In this document: piece after piece, positions 1 through 13,800 of the stretch
How positions within the stretch are numbered: position 1 is the stretch's first letter
Layout: every line of letters begins with the position of its first letter
From: Odobenus rosmarus divergens
Lineage: Eukaryota > Chordata > Mammalia > Carnivora > Odobenidae
DNA length: 64,000 bases
Assembly (NCBI RefSeq): GCF_000321225.1
Contig: NW_004450465.1
Location: forward strand, 2,409,463 to 2,473,462
Direction: 5' to 3'
Program-made: the position numbers and the translations under genes
Notes under the pieces: model-generated
What the model saw: the letters and a program-made list of their open reading frames with translations, nothing else
Told to the model about the DNA's origin: nothing
Database searches by the model: none

Positions 1-43
1 AACTAATATTTATCCCCATAATTTTAATCCTTTATCTCAATAC

Positions 44-187
44 CTGTTTTAAAATTCGTTCTATAGACCCCTGATCCATTTTGCTTGTAACAGCATCTTT
101 CCTTAATCGTGCAGCAACAGTTCCAAGGTAATCAAGAGATGCCACTCTTAAAGCCATCTCTGTTGACTTGTTACTGAATTGATGAAC
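44..187 (-). CDS. NIPBL: NIPBL exon 24 (codons 1592-1639), last exon in the window
   Basis: This 144-nt exon has acceptor GTTTAG and donor GTATTG. It encodes [20 protein letters not shown] and then [20 protein letters not shown]. It is symmetric phase 0 (48 codons). The remaining exons lie beyond the left edge; positions 1-43 are the start of intron 24. Confidence 0.96.
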
Positions 188-3100
188 CTAAACATAAAAA
201 TAATTTTAATTTAATCAGTTTATAAATTTTTAAGAGCAATTTATCATATAAATTCCAAATCTATGTTGTATTATCTGAAATTTAAACAATTTTTGTGATA
301 TTGTTCCATAAGTGACTGCCTTTTGAGTTTCTGGAATCTGAACATTTTCATGAAAAAAAAAAGTATAGATTAATCCTAAGAACACAGTCATTTTCTTTAA
401 ATGTAGGCTCAACTGCTTACTTGTGAAAAATGGCTATTACTGAATAAGAATTTCTTATGCTGGAATTCTAATGCCTATGAAATGTTATCTTGGTTTCAGA
501 ATAGTATTATTACATTTTCTGGTTCACAGAAAGTAAGGTCCCAAAAGCTTTATAACAATTTGCATCGCACAAGTTTAAATAAATTTTAAAAATAAAAAGA
601 AATCATAATATTTCTTTGCATTTTCCTATTGTATTACATGAGAACTAGAAAGTGTCATGTTTTTAGAAATACTCTTAATGATGACAAAGTGTTCATGTTA
701 CTCAGTTTCATGCTTTGAAATGAATTAACTGCAGTAACTTATGACTCAGTGTTGAGACGCTTTTAACTAACAATATGGCACTTCCAAACCAAAGAAAAAA
801 GTTTTTAAAGCACTGCTATCTTATGTAATGAAATGAAAGCACCAAAATCACAAGATTTCAAAGTTTTCTACAAAATACTGACAATACTGTGTACAGTTAT
901 GCACATGCAAAAATAAAGATGCAATGGTCATATTTCCTTACACATTTTTAAAGAATTCATCATCTGTGAATCAGAGTACATCCTCATTATGTTGTCTTCT
1001 AGTAATCTAATAATCTTTAAATGCTATACTCTTACCAACAGTCTCCCTAACAAACTAAGGAGTAGTTCAGCAGCTGGCCATTCAGGCTTATTGACTGTTG
1101 AAAGAAGGTCTTGAACAAAATTTTCAAATAGTGGTCTGTAATCTTCTTCACCTTGCTTACTACCACATCTGTTCGAAGATAAATAGTGAAAAGGCTGTGA
1201 ATTTAGGTGACATGTCTACCAATATGATTGAAATTTTGTTAACTAAGTTTTCTTTTCCCCATATCTAATAACAAGTTATAAGAGAGTACATTAAATATAA
1301 CATGGCATAAAATGAATCTATTTCTCAAATTTCATTCTTCCCCCTGCTAGGGAATTCATTTATTGCCTAGTATAAACACTATTTTTCAGCAAGCACACTG
1401 ATTTTTAAAAATGACCACTCTTTCTCTGAGATTACCACAAATTCTTATGAAGGCCAACTAAACCACTCTCTATAAACTTTCCTATTCAATTAGAATTCTC
1501 CAATATTTACTGAAGAAAAATTACAGAATTTCAATCTAGTACTTCAACTTGTGGAGTCAAACATATAAGTAAGTTCCCAAGAAGATTTTAGTATTTCAAA
1601 TGCCTCATTTTAAAGATTAGGAGACCAAGGACAAAGGTGACATATTTAAGGTTCAGGTTATGGCAGGAAATTGGATTAACCATTTACCTAAAATAAATAA
1701 GCTATTTTCTATACTGGGGAAATAAAAATCAGATTATATTAGTTTTGCTCACTTTTTAAGGAAGATGGAAAGGAAGTTTTGGGCTGTTCTCATGGCTGTT
1801 TCATAAGAGTTGGTAATGACAACATCTTGGTCAACCTAGATTGAGAAAAATGAATTTACATAGATATAAGAATCAAAAAAACAAGTTCATTCAGTTGCTG
1901 TCATGTTATTACTGAATAGGGGCAATACATTTAAACATTAAGAAGCTTATGGGGCACGTGGATGGCTCAGATGGTGAAGCATCGACTCTTGATTTCAACT
2001 CAGGTCATGATTTCAGGGTCCTGAGATGGAACCCTGCTATGCGCATGGAGCCTGCTTAAGTTTCTCTCTCCCTCCCTCTGCCTCTCTCCCTCTTCCCTCT
2101 CTAAAAAAAGAAGCTTAAACTATTCTTTTATATATAAAGACAGAAGCTACAATTAGTAAACACATTTCAATACTTTATAAAAACTAAGTAAAAATACTGA
2201 GTTCATTTTAGTTTATTAAAATATGAAAGAGTAACAAACAAATGTGGTTAGCAAATGCAGTATCAATAATTTCTTATGATCTAGGAAAGAAGAAGAAATT
2301 GAAAATACAAAAACAATTTAGAAAAAGACATTTCAAGTTCCAAGTTTAGGAAATGCTGCAATACAAAATAAAATTCAATTCCTTCATGAGAAATTTCAAG
2401 ATTAAGATATAAACAGTCAATTCAAAGTTTTGGAAACCCAAAGGTGAAAAAATACATGAAAAAGCTCACTAGTTACCAGGAAAATGCAAAATAGAACATG
2501 GTATCATTTCAGACTGACTAGGCAAAATCTAAAAGAAAGAAAATAAGCTGGAATACTACTTTTTTGAGCAAACTGACAAGTTCTAGTAAAGTTAAAAATA
2601 CATGTACAAAAAAATATACATGTACACTATGATTTAATATTCTACTTCTAAGTATACCTAGAGAAACTCTTAAATTGTGATACAGTTATATATATTTAAC
2701 CCAAGTCAAGAGAATCTGGTATTAGTTATTATGTATTAAAAACAATGTTGACTGAAAAAATAGCTGTAAATATGTCACTATATCATTTATGTAAGTTTAA
2801 AAAATTCGACGTCAGGGGTGCCTGGGTGGCCCAGTCATTAAGTTCTGCCTTTGGCTCAGGTCGTGATCCCAGCATCCTGGGATCAAGCCCTGCATCAGGC
2901 TCGCTGCTCAGCGGGAAGCCTGCCTCTCCCTCTCCCATTCCCTCTGCTTGTGTTCCTTCTCTCACTGTGTCTCTCTCTGTCAAATAAATAAATAAAATCT
3001 TAAAAAAATAAAAATTCTACGTCAAATGTATGCAGATAACTAAATAAATAAGTAAATGGAGGCAGATAAACATTCTTGTGATACGTGTCACCAAAGACAA

Positions 3101-6100
3101 GGAAGGAAAGATTGGAGAGAAAATAATCAGATTGGGAGAGCAACCTCAAATTTTTCACTTACTTAATTATATACTATTATACACATACACAAAATTCTGA
3201 AAATAACGGAAGAGAGAAACAAAATCATTCCTGTTTCTTTTTAACCTTTTTAATACTCTAAGGACCTGGAAAAATTGTAAGCTTTGATGGGTAAAAGCTA
3301 CAAAGCCAAGAGCAAATCTTAGTTATAGTTACTCAACAGTGAGGCATAAACTCATCTTCTGCATGGGAATTACATTAATTACAATTATATGTTATGGAGT
3401 AGTACAGATATTATATATTATAATATTCACTTGCACATTCACTATCTAACTTCAAACTTAGTGGTTGGTATGAAAGGCTTGTTAGCTATTATCATTCTCA
3501 TTTTATAGCTGAAGAAAGAAACTCGGATTAAAATGATCCATATGTCTCATGATTGGTAGACAAAATAGTCAGTACCAGAACTCATGTCTCCTAAAAATTA
3601 GTCTAGTGCTCTACAAGGATCCTAAAGACCAACCATAAAGCTCTAATTAAGAACGTCAGTTTTTTAAGAATGGCAGAGAATTTAGGTGCTTCTTCCTATA
3701 AAAGTACAAAGTTATAAAAGATTCCTTACTTTTTTATTTGAGTCCTCTTCTGAATTAGAGTCCTTCTCTGATGATGGTAAGTGTACAACACACTGAATTA
3801 GTTGTAAAACCAGTGCCGTAACCATCTGAATATACATAGGCTCTCCATCCATATCACTACTATTTAACCTTTCATGGAAAAGAAAATATTTAAATCATAC
3901 AAAGAATGAGGAGAATTTCACTCTACATGTCATCTATCATCTGAAAATTTCAGGATGCTTTACTGATATTTCTAGGCATTATCTTTAGTCCTTGTAATAG
4001 TGTCCTTAAGTCAAATTATTTTTAATAAATTAGAGAAAGTACCAATTCAATGTCTATACATACTTAATTAAAACAGTCAAAGGAAAATGCAATATTTAAT
4101 ACAAATATCTATACTCTATATGCACTGCAGGCAAAGATTTATACATGAAAAATATCAAATATTTCTCAAAATGATTTTTAAAATGAGAAAAGTCTTCTAG
4201 ATTTCCAAATGCCCCTACATTCTGGTACTCATTTTCTTATTAAAATCGGATTCAGTCAGCTCTTGATCATCTGTGCTAGGGTATGAGGGCAGTGGCATAG
4301 AATATAAAAAAACCAAATTTAAATCTTTAAGTCTAAAGATACTGTAAAGGTATAAGAATTCTCTTATATGCTGATAATTATTTTACATAAGACAGCCTTC
4401 AAAACAATCTAAATATAACCCTATATGCCAGGTCAACACACTTAATCACTCAGGAAATTATAATAGTTATGATAATGATGATGATTCCCTAGGACAACAA
4501 AGACAATAATGCTGACTACAGCAGTGGATAACATTTCTTAGTTACCCTGTTGCTTAGTGATTTAAGAGCTTTTAATCTTCACGTCTATTCTCCACACTGC
4601 TGCCAGAGTAATCTTCCAGCTTTTAAACATATTATTTAATGACTTTCTACTGTATAAAGGATTAAGTCCAAGTTCCTTAGTATGGCTTATAAAAACTTGA
4701 ACTGTCTTTGACTTTTTCAAGCCATATTCCCTAACATGGCTTAATCAGGGATGATTTTGCCCCTCAGGGGACATCTGCCAGTGTCTAGAGAAAATTTTGG
4801 TTGTCACAACTGGAGGGGGTGGGTAGGTGGGTTGTTCTCTTGTCATCTAGAAGTTATAGGTCAGGGATGCTGCTAAACATTTTACCACGTACAGAACAGC
4901 CTTTCACAACAAAGTATTAACTGCCCAGAATGTCAAAAGCATCGTGACTGAAATACCCTGTCATAGATCTTTACACCTGAGAATCAATGAACTTCTTTAA
5001 GTCCCCCAAACATGCACTGCTTTTTCACATACCTAAGCTATTCTTCATGCTGCTCTGACTAAATTGCCTTTTATTTGATCACTAAAATAAAAAGCACAGT
5101 TGAGGAATAAATTTATAAGGACTACAATATAATGTAATTCTTCGCTGTACTTAGCCTTTGATATAATTAGTTACCTGAAGTTCCTCAAACTCCTCTTGCT
5201 GGTTGGTAATCTTGCAAGTGAAGTAAAAATTTCTTCCAAAATTAACTGCCTATGTTTTTCATATCTTGAGAATACCTGTTTAGTAATTATAAGATTTCAA
5301 ACTTAGTTTATATTTATTTGAAAACAAAAATGATATCACATGATAAAAAATATCATCTGCCATTTACAATGAAAATGTTTTCAACATCTTCAGTGACAGT
5401 GACTTAATTTACACAACTTTTCCATCATTAATTATAACATTCTTGTAGAAGTTAGAGTATACTAGTTTCATTTAGAGGGGTATACTATCTTGGAGATGGA
5501 AAGACAAAATGTAAATGATTTTAAACAATTCTGACTTAATTGTAGATATTAAGGAATTATTAATGGAGATATTTTTTAAAAATTTAGAAGGGAAAATAAA
5601 ACAAGACAAAATCAGAGAAGGAGACAAACCATAAGAGATTCTTTATCATAGGAAAACAAACTGAGGGTTGCTGGAGGGGAGGGAGTGAAGGGATGGGGTA
5701 ACTGGGTGATGGGACATTAAGGAGGCACGTGATGTAATTAGCACTGGGTATTATATAAGACTGATGAATCACTGAATTCTACCTCTGAAACTAATAATAT
5801 ACTATATGTTAATTAACTGAATTTAAATAAAATAAAAATTTAGAAGAGTTTAAAATATAAGGCACACAAAAATAGTCCTTATGCTGAAATAAATCTATAG
5901 AAAACTTCAATCTGCATTAATTTTTGCAAATTTGGATTAAATGGTATCAATATTATTTTTCCAGGGGGATAACTCTAAGTATGAATTTATACTTACTGCA
6001 GTGACTAACTTAATGGCACATAATTGTAGTTCACTGACATTTTCCACAAAAAATGGTGTTATTCCCATTGATGATACCTGCACACACAAAACGTAATCAG

Positions 6101-9100
6101 TACACATCTCTAGTTGATTTTGGTAACATTCTACCTTAACTAAATTCCAAAACATTCATAAACTTACTGGAAAAAACTGAGAGGTCATTTTCTTTCCCCT
6201 CATTAATCATTAGTATCAATCTAGTTCTTTCTCTGCTCCTTTCACCCTCAAGCACAGTACATTAGTACATACTTTCTTTCCATAGCCGCCATTCCTCTGA
6301 TCTCCACATTTTGGGTTGATAAATGTTACAATATAAAGAAACAGTACATTTTGCTACTCTGGATGAAAATATTCTGGCATATTTCAAAGGAAGTAATCAT
6401 TTACCTTTCAAAGAATTTATGGAGTTTAGAGTTTATACTATATTCACCTATCTTTTGCCCTAAGTGTTTCTTTTTAAAACTTCCCTGGACTTGTATTTCT
6501 TCATTTTATATATATTCTGAATGGAAAAAATTAACATAGTGTTGGCATTATCACCGAGCAAGCAAGGTTATACTGAACTCACTTAGACCCTCTATTCTTA
6601 CATTGTTTGGTCTAAAATTGAACAAAATGCTTAAAAAAAAACACCTTACCTGAAGAATTGTTGTGTCTGTAAGAAGCTGTATCTCTAGCAATTCTGATAA
6701 GCTGCTAACAATGTCACACACTTTATTATAAAGCATTACTATTACTCTCTGCTTATGGGTAGAACATTTAGCCCGTTTTGCCTTTGAACTTAACAAGCCT
6801 CCTAAAATGAAAGAAAAAATTCAAACAAGTAATTTATCAACTTTTAATAATTTTTAATAAACAGTAATAAAACTGTATTCTGAATTAAGGGAACACTTTT
6901 TTTGGGGGGGGGTTGTGCTACATAAAAATATAACCTGGCAAATAAAGCTGGTTATTTATTAAAACAAAATTATTCTCTAGGGATATTTAGATAGCAAGTA
7001 ATCATTCTTATAGCAGATAATCTATGGAACATTCCAGTGGCTACTAAATTCTCGTAAAATATGTATCTTTATTTCTATTTTTTCTCATTGGTGCAGGACA
7101 GTAAGATTATATTTCCCTTTAAATTAACTTGCAATTATTAAACAATAAGTAATTAATTATAGATTATTCATAAACCAAGTATGTCCCCTTCTCATTAAAT
7201 GTACATGTTAACTATTTCACTGCTCATTTATTCAGGTTATAAATAAGAGAAAGATTATACATCTTAAATCAATCCATTTTGTAGATAACTAATATTCTGC
7301 ATAAAATTACAGTGAAGTGATAAATAGAGCCAGAAGCTAATATTATCGGGGATTTTCCCTGACCGGTAGAAATTACTTCTATTGTATGTAAATATTTGTT
7401 AAAGAAATTATACTTGAGTAAGTACTGGATTAACTAAAAGTTCTAACTCTAGCCAAATCAAACCCAGTATTTATTACAATTTATATGATCTAGTATTTTT
7501 TGTTTTGCCATTTTAAGTTACTGCATTCTGACCCAACATAATAAAATTAACAGATAATTTTGACATAATATTCAAAAACTTCCAATATAAAAAGGGAAAC
7601 TAACCTCCATGAGGATCTAATCTGTAAACAGGATCATACTGAGGATAGAGTGTATTCTGCAAATGAAATTTAGTGTACTGTATAACTCTTTCAATTACAT
7701 CCTCAATATATACAGCTTTTGGCATGTTAGGGGATGTCATAATGTTGATAGTTGTAAGACAGGCATCTGCTGATTTTGTAACTCTCTCCATAATAAGGTC
7801 TCTCCATAATCTTTCTTCTTCTTCAGTATCGTTATTCTGTAAAACAGTACATTGTTAATGAAATGGAAATAAACACATTTATAGGTTAAAATATTAAAAA
7901 ATTATGATATATTCGATTTTCATGGTGTTTTGATGTATATACATTTCTTTTTTTTAAGTAAGCTCTACGCCCAATGTGGCGCTTGAACTCATGAGCCCAA
8001 GATCAAGAGTCATGTGCTCTATCTACTGACTGAGCCAGCCAGGCGCCCTGATGCATGTACATGTATATTCATGAACATCAGGAATGAAGTACAAATACTG
8101 ATGTTACTTTAAGATTTTTGTTTCAAAGTTTTCAAATATAATATATTCTATCTCCTAATTCACCACTAGATGACACTCCAATAACAAAATTATAGTATCT
8201 TCCATGTACTTTATCCAAACCTAAGATTTTAGGAAAGACTGTAATTGTATATAAATAATTTTGTTTGGAGTATAAACACGATAGTCAAAACTCTGCAAGT
8301 TCTGCTTGCTGTTGTGAGAACAAAGCAAAAATTAAAATGATGAATGGCAGAGCTGCATTTAAAAGTAGTAAAATGTTATTGACTCAATCATTCCCATTGT
8401 TTTTCAAAAACAGTTATTTTTGAAACAGATATTAAAAAGTAGTTATTATGCAGACTACCGAAAACATAATTTATTTTCTAAAATGGATAATTTGACAACT
8501 GACAGAAGATTGCATTTTAATTTACACACAGGTAACTTACATTACCAATGGGAAAGAGTGCTTTTAATCTTACTGAGAGTGAAAATCCTTCTATCACATG
8601 TTTACTTATGAAATACTAACTTTATACTCTAGGAATACTTTCAAATGCATGCTATTCAAAGCATATACATTGGGAAATGAAACAAATAAAAGCACGATAT
8701 ATGTAAAGCAGAGAAGGGCTTTCCAATCACTAATGCCTACAAACTCCATTACTTTTTTCCTAACTCTCTAAGCTTTCTTCCATTTTACTGCTTACATACC
8801 TACTCATAAAAGTAAGATAAAGCAGCTTTTCTTTAATATTAAAATTGCTGTATGGAAGAGTCAGTTAAGGAGGTTTATCATTCATGTAAAATGTTAAGAT
8901 TATCTGCAACACATTAAATAATGTTACGGCTTCAGAAATTGAGTCAGCCAGCTCTCCAGAACTCTAGATTCTTGAGATTAATTACAGTTTCTTGTCAAAG
9001 TGTTTCAAATATAGTTTGAAGACTAAGGATGCAGCAGATTGCCACTATGGGTTTCTCTAAGCCCTTTGTTTCTTTTTTTTTTTTAAGCCCTTTGTTTCTG

Positions 9101-10788
9101 ATTCAAAAGCTGATTTAAAAAGGGCATTGGAAAAGTACAGATATATTTAAGAAACCATAGAAATACATCCGAGTTTATTTTTCTACATTTTTTATTCCAT
9201 GTAGATCACTTAGCAATCCTGTGGCTTTGGCAAACTCAAGAACATTTCTAAGATCCAGTGCATGTACTAAATACATATAGTATATATGAATATATGAGAA
9301 TGGAAATACAAATATCAAAAGTGTTAATAGTGGTTATTGCTAGATGAGAACATGGACCTTTTTGAGCTTGTGGTTTGGAAATTTTCTGCAATAAGGAAAA
9401 TTCAGTAACTTAAAACTTTGCCAAATTCTAATCTCATTTTAATGCCCGTATTAGTGTTTGTATTCATTAATGGTAGAGCTATCAAGATCAATTTGAATAT
9501 ACATATGATTTTGAAAGTCTGCTACAGTGCTAAGAAGGAAGATTCCAGGCAATTTACTTTTATCAGTTTATAAACCATTACATTATGTTGCTACTGTTTT
9601 TGACATAAAGGTACTAATATATATTAACAGTTGCTGTTAATGTTTATTGAGAACTTAATATATGGAAACATTGTTAAGCACTTTACATGAATTAAATTAT
9701 TTAATCCTTTCAATGACCATTTGAACTAGGTATAAAAATGGTATAGGGGTGCCTGGGTGGTTTAGTTGGTTAAGTGTCTACGTTCTGCTCAGGTCATGAT
9801 CTCAGGGTCCTGGGATCAAGCCCCACGATGGGCTCCCTGCTCAGGTGGGAGTCTGCTACTCCCTTCCCTTGATCCCTCCCCCTACTCGTGTGTGCTCTCT
9901 CTCTCAAATAAATAAAATCTAAAAAAGAAAAAAAAACAAAAAGGTATATAAGGATTACTGTTTTAGGATACAATATAAAGTTTCTATTTAATTCTCCAGG
10001 AAGGTCAAGAAAAAGAATTACTATCATTTCATACAAGAAAAAGAATTACTATCATTTCATAAATGAAAAAAATATTTTAAACACAATCATACACAAGGAC
10101 GAGCATAATGTAAAATTAAAGAACAGTCCTGTAAATTGAAATGAATTTACATCTGTTGTCTGTTTAGGTCAAAGCTGTGAATCAACAATGTAATTTTGAA
10201 TTACTAAAAGTGTAATTTAGTAGCACTGCTAATGAATGTAACAAGCTCAAAAAAAAAAAATTTGAGACTTCCCCTGTAAATCAGAGTTCTTTTGAAAAAA
10301 ACTTGTATCTTAACAATAGTAAAGGTAAAATTAACAATATGGATCTTGAACTTACATGATTTAACAAGGTGGAAAGCTTTGACCCATCTTGAATATTCTT
10401 CTCCAAGATATTTAGGACTTTCACAGTTTTGTCAGTGGAAAGCTAAAATAGCAACATATATATATATATATATATGTATTTTTAATCAATCATTGGTAAA
10501 AGTGATAAATTATTCAAGAAACAGGTACAATTACCACCTTTGGGCTACGGAACATATAACATTACCACCCGCTTGAAGAGTGGGAAAATTTTCCCACCTT
10601 AGATTCTCTACTTAAATCTGAATTATGTAGAGAATTAATCACTTGTTTCTGAAAGACAGAAGAGCAAACACAGAATGGGCACATACGCACACTACTAACT
10701 CAACTCTTACCATATAGCTAGTCAAGATTTAGTTTGTTCTGATACCTGGCTCCCTGTTTTTGTGGGAGTGATACTGAACATGCATATG

Positions 10789-10836
<48 letters not shown>

Positions 10837-13800
10837 CTCTCTCTCTCTCTCTCCCCCAAGTTTTCATCTGTTGATTTAATTATACTATGGTTTCCACACC
10901 ACAGTGTTATTCAGCAGGTGTCTTAAAATTCAAGGTGGTATTACGAATAAAGCATAAAACTGTAAATGATAAAAGTTACAAAGGTAAAGTAACACCTTTT
11001 TTTTCAGAAGAAATCTTTCTTATTTTAAAAAGTATCTCCTATTTCATTTCTTAGAAAGGATGCTTTCTCTACCTAAAAAATTAGTAGTCGATTTAAAGGT
11101 TCTGCTAGGAGGAAACTGTTACTCATATTCTCCTGATTGAACAGGTCTCCTTTTAGACTACCAGCATGCAACTAGGACTCTCAACCAAATCAGCCAGAAG
11201 AGTCAAATGGAAGGATCAATAGAGTAACTGACATTAAGTACATTTTGATTATTTATGCTGGAGTATAGAAACAAGTTCCCCCAAATACTGCTGTAGATAA
11301 TTTCATAACAGATTAAACTACTGAGACTTTTGGTAAACTTTCCATACTTTGAAAATACTCAGCAAATTCACCTTGTGAAATTGAAATATTAGCTATATAT
11401 AATTATGGAATTTATGAAATAAAACCTAGGATTGGCAGTGTCACTTCAGAAAACTGATGCCATTTTCCTACACAAAAAATAAATCAATATATTCCTCACT
11501 GCATATAGTAATATCATTATGAACTAACAGCACGTTAATTATTGGTTAACTATGTGATATGTCTGGCTTTAAAAATCAAATTCAGGGGTGCCTGGGTGGC
11601 TCAGTCCTTAGGTGTCTGCCTTTGGCTTGGGTCGTGATCCCAGGGTCCTGGGATCGAGTCCTGCGTCGGGCTCCCTGCTCAGCGGGAAGCCTGCTTCTCC
11701 CTCTCACACTCCCCCTGCTCATGTTCCCTCTACTGCTGTCTCTCTCTCTGTGTCAAATAAATAAATACAATCTTTAAAAATCAAATTCATAGAAACCTTT
11801 GTGCACTGTTGGTGAGAATGTAAAACGGTGCACCCACTATGGAAAACAGTATGGAGGGTCCTCAAAAACCTAAAAATAGAACCACCATAAGATCCATCAA
11901 TTCCACTTCTGGGAATATATCTGAAGGAAAAGAAAACACTAACTTAAAAAGATATATGCATGCCCATGTTCACTGCATGATTATTTACAATAGCCAAGAC
12001 ATGAAAGCATCCAAAGTTAAGTGTCCACTGATGGATGAACAAAGAAAATACAATGTGTATACACACACACACACACACACACAAAATGTCAATGAAATAT
12101 CTTGCCATAAAAAAAAAAGGAAATCTTGCCATTTGTGACAACACGATTAGTCCTTGAGGGCATTATGCTAAGAGTAATAAGTCAGACAAAGACAAATGCC
12201 ATATAATCTCATTTACATGTGGAATCTAAAACCACGACTAACAACCAACCAACCAAACACATAGACACAGAGAACAGATGGGTGGTTGCCAGAGGGGTTG
12301 GGGATAGAGGCTAAGGTGGGTGAAGATGGTCAAAAGGTACAAATTTCCTGTTATAAATAAGTCCTTGGGATGTAATGTACAGCATGGTGACTACAGTTAA
12401 ACTATCCTGCATATCTGAGAGTTCCTAAGAGAGTAGAACTTAAAAGTTCTCATCACAGAAAAAAAAATGTAACTATGTGTGATGATGGATGTTAGCCAGA
12501 TTTACTGTTGTGATCATTTTGCAATATATACAAATATCAACTGGTTCTGAAACATGAGACTAATATAACTTGTATGCAATAATATGATTTTCTTTAGAAT
12601 AATTTACAGAATACTTCTTTGAGTCTTGTTTTTTAAAGAAGAAATAGTTCAGTTAAACTCTCAGAAGGCAACCATAAATTGTTTTCATTATTATTTATGT
12701 AATCTTTGTAATTTACCTTGAAAACTTTAATTTCAAGTATTAGACCTTAAGTAAATATATAAATTTTTTTTTAGTGAGATACCTTATCCATTATACCCAT
12801 TGCTTTAATTTTAGCAGATTCACTGCCGAGTTCATTAAGCTGATGTTTTCCTAAAAGAAGTTCCTGAGGAATTTCATCATCATCACCTGAAAAACCAAAC
12901 CAAACAGTTTAGGTACAATAAATAGCTCAAAATAGTAAGCTTAACTTTTTAATAAAATTTCTGGGCACACAAAGAAATACAAACAAACTAAACAAATAAC
13001 AATCTAAGAGGCTTCTGTTAACCTCAAGCAAACCCTGAATGAAAGGACAGGGATTAACATCAGAGTTCTGACTAAGATGGGAGGAGGAGATAGATCTCTT
13101 ATCTTCACTACTTTAGATACACTGTTGACCCTTTTCAACCAAGCTCTCTGCCCCCAGAGGCTGACCTGTATGGACTACATCAACAGTCTCCCATCCCCTC
13201 TGGCTTGTTTGGGTTCAGCTAGTGGGGTGCCCTGTCAGAAGATCAAAGAGAAGGCAAGTGAGGTCAGGGTATTTATATACCTCACTCCTTCCTTGTAAGG
13301 TCTCCTCAGGCTGCCTATGTCCTCTGACCAAAAGGTTACTGCTTTTTTTCAAGGGAGTCTACATTATTTTCCTACAGAATGAGTTCTGGTAACTTCTCTT
13401 TACCCTTGTTCCTTTTGGAGTAGGGATGGTAATAGTTCCATGGCTGTTAACCCCAGATTCTGGCACCATCTGTCCCCAACTCTGTAACTGGTCTCTTTGT
13501 AAATAAGTCCTCCTCAAATTATCCTAATTTGAGAGTACCATCTGTCTTCCTGTTGGGATCTTAAATGACATGGAAGACAGTTTCTCAGCACACAATTGGT
13601 ATGCCAAATAATGGAGAAATGCATTAATGATACTTTGTGACCTTCACAAAACAAATACTTTTAAAGTGTAATGAAATATAAAGGGTAATGTAACTTTTAA
13701 GACATTTTCAAATAGGTGGACTCTATCAGAATTATTGTATATTATATGGCTTTTGTATAATCAGGCACTAGTGTTTTTACCAGCTGAAGGTGGCATGGAA

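Noticed and set aside
2745..2987. Open frames of 60-80 codons that read [10 protein letters not shown] or REREGTQAG-like text, here and at many other sites
   Set aside because: These are translations of CAN SINE bodies. They recur at each SINE with the same text.
10790..10853. Regularly spaced repeat considered as a CRISPR-like array
   Set aside because: It is a simple CA/CT microsatellite in a mammalian intron with no spacer structure.
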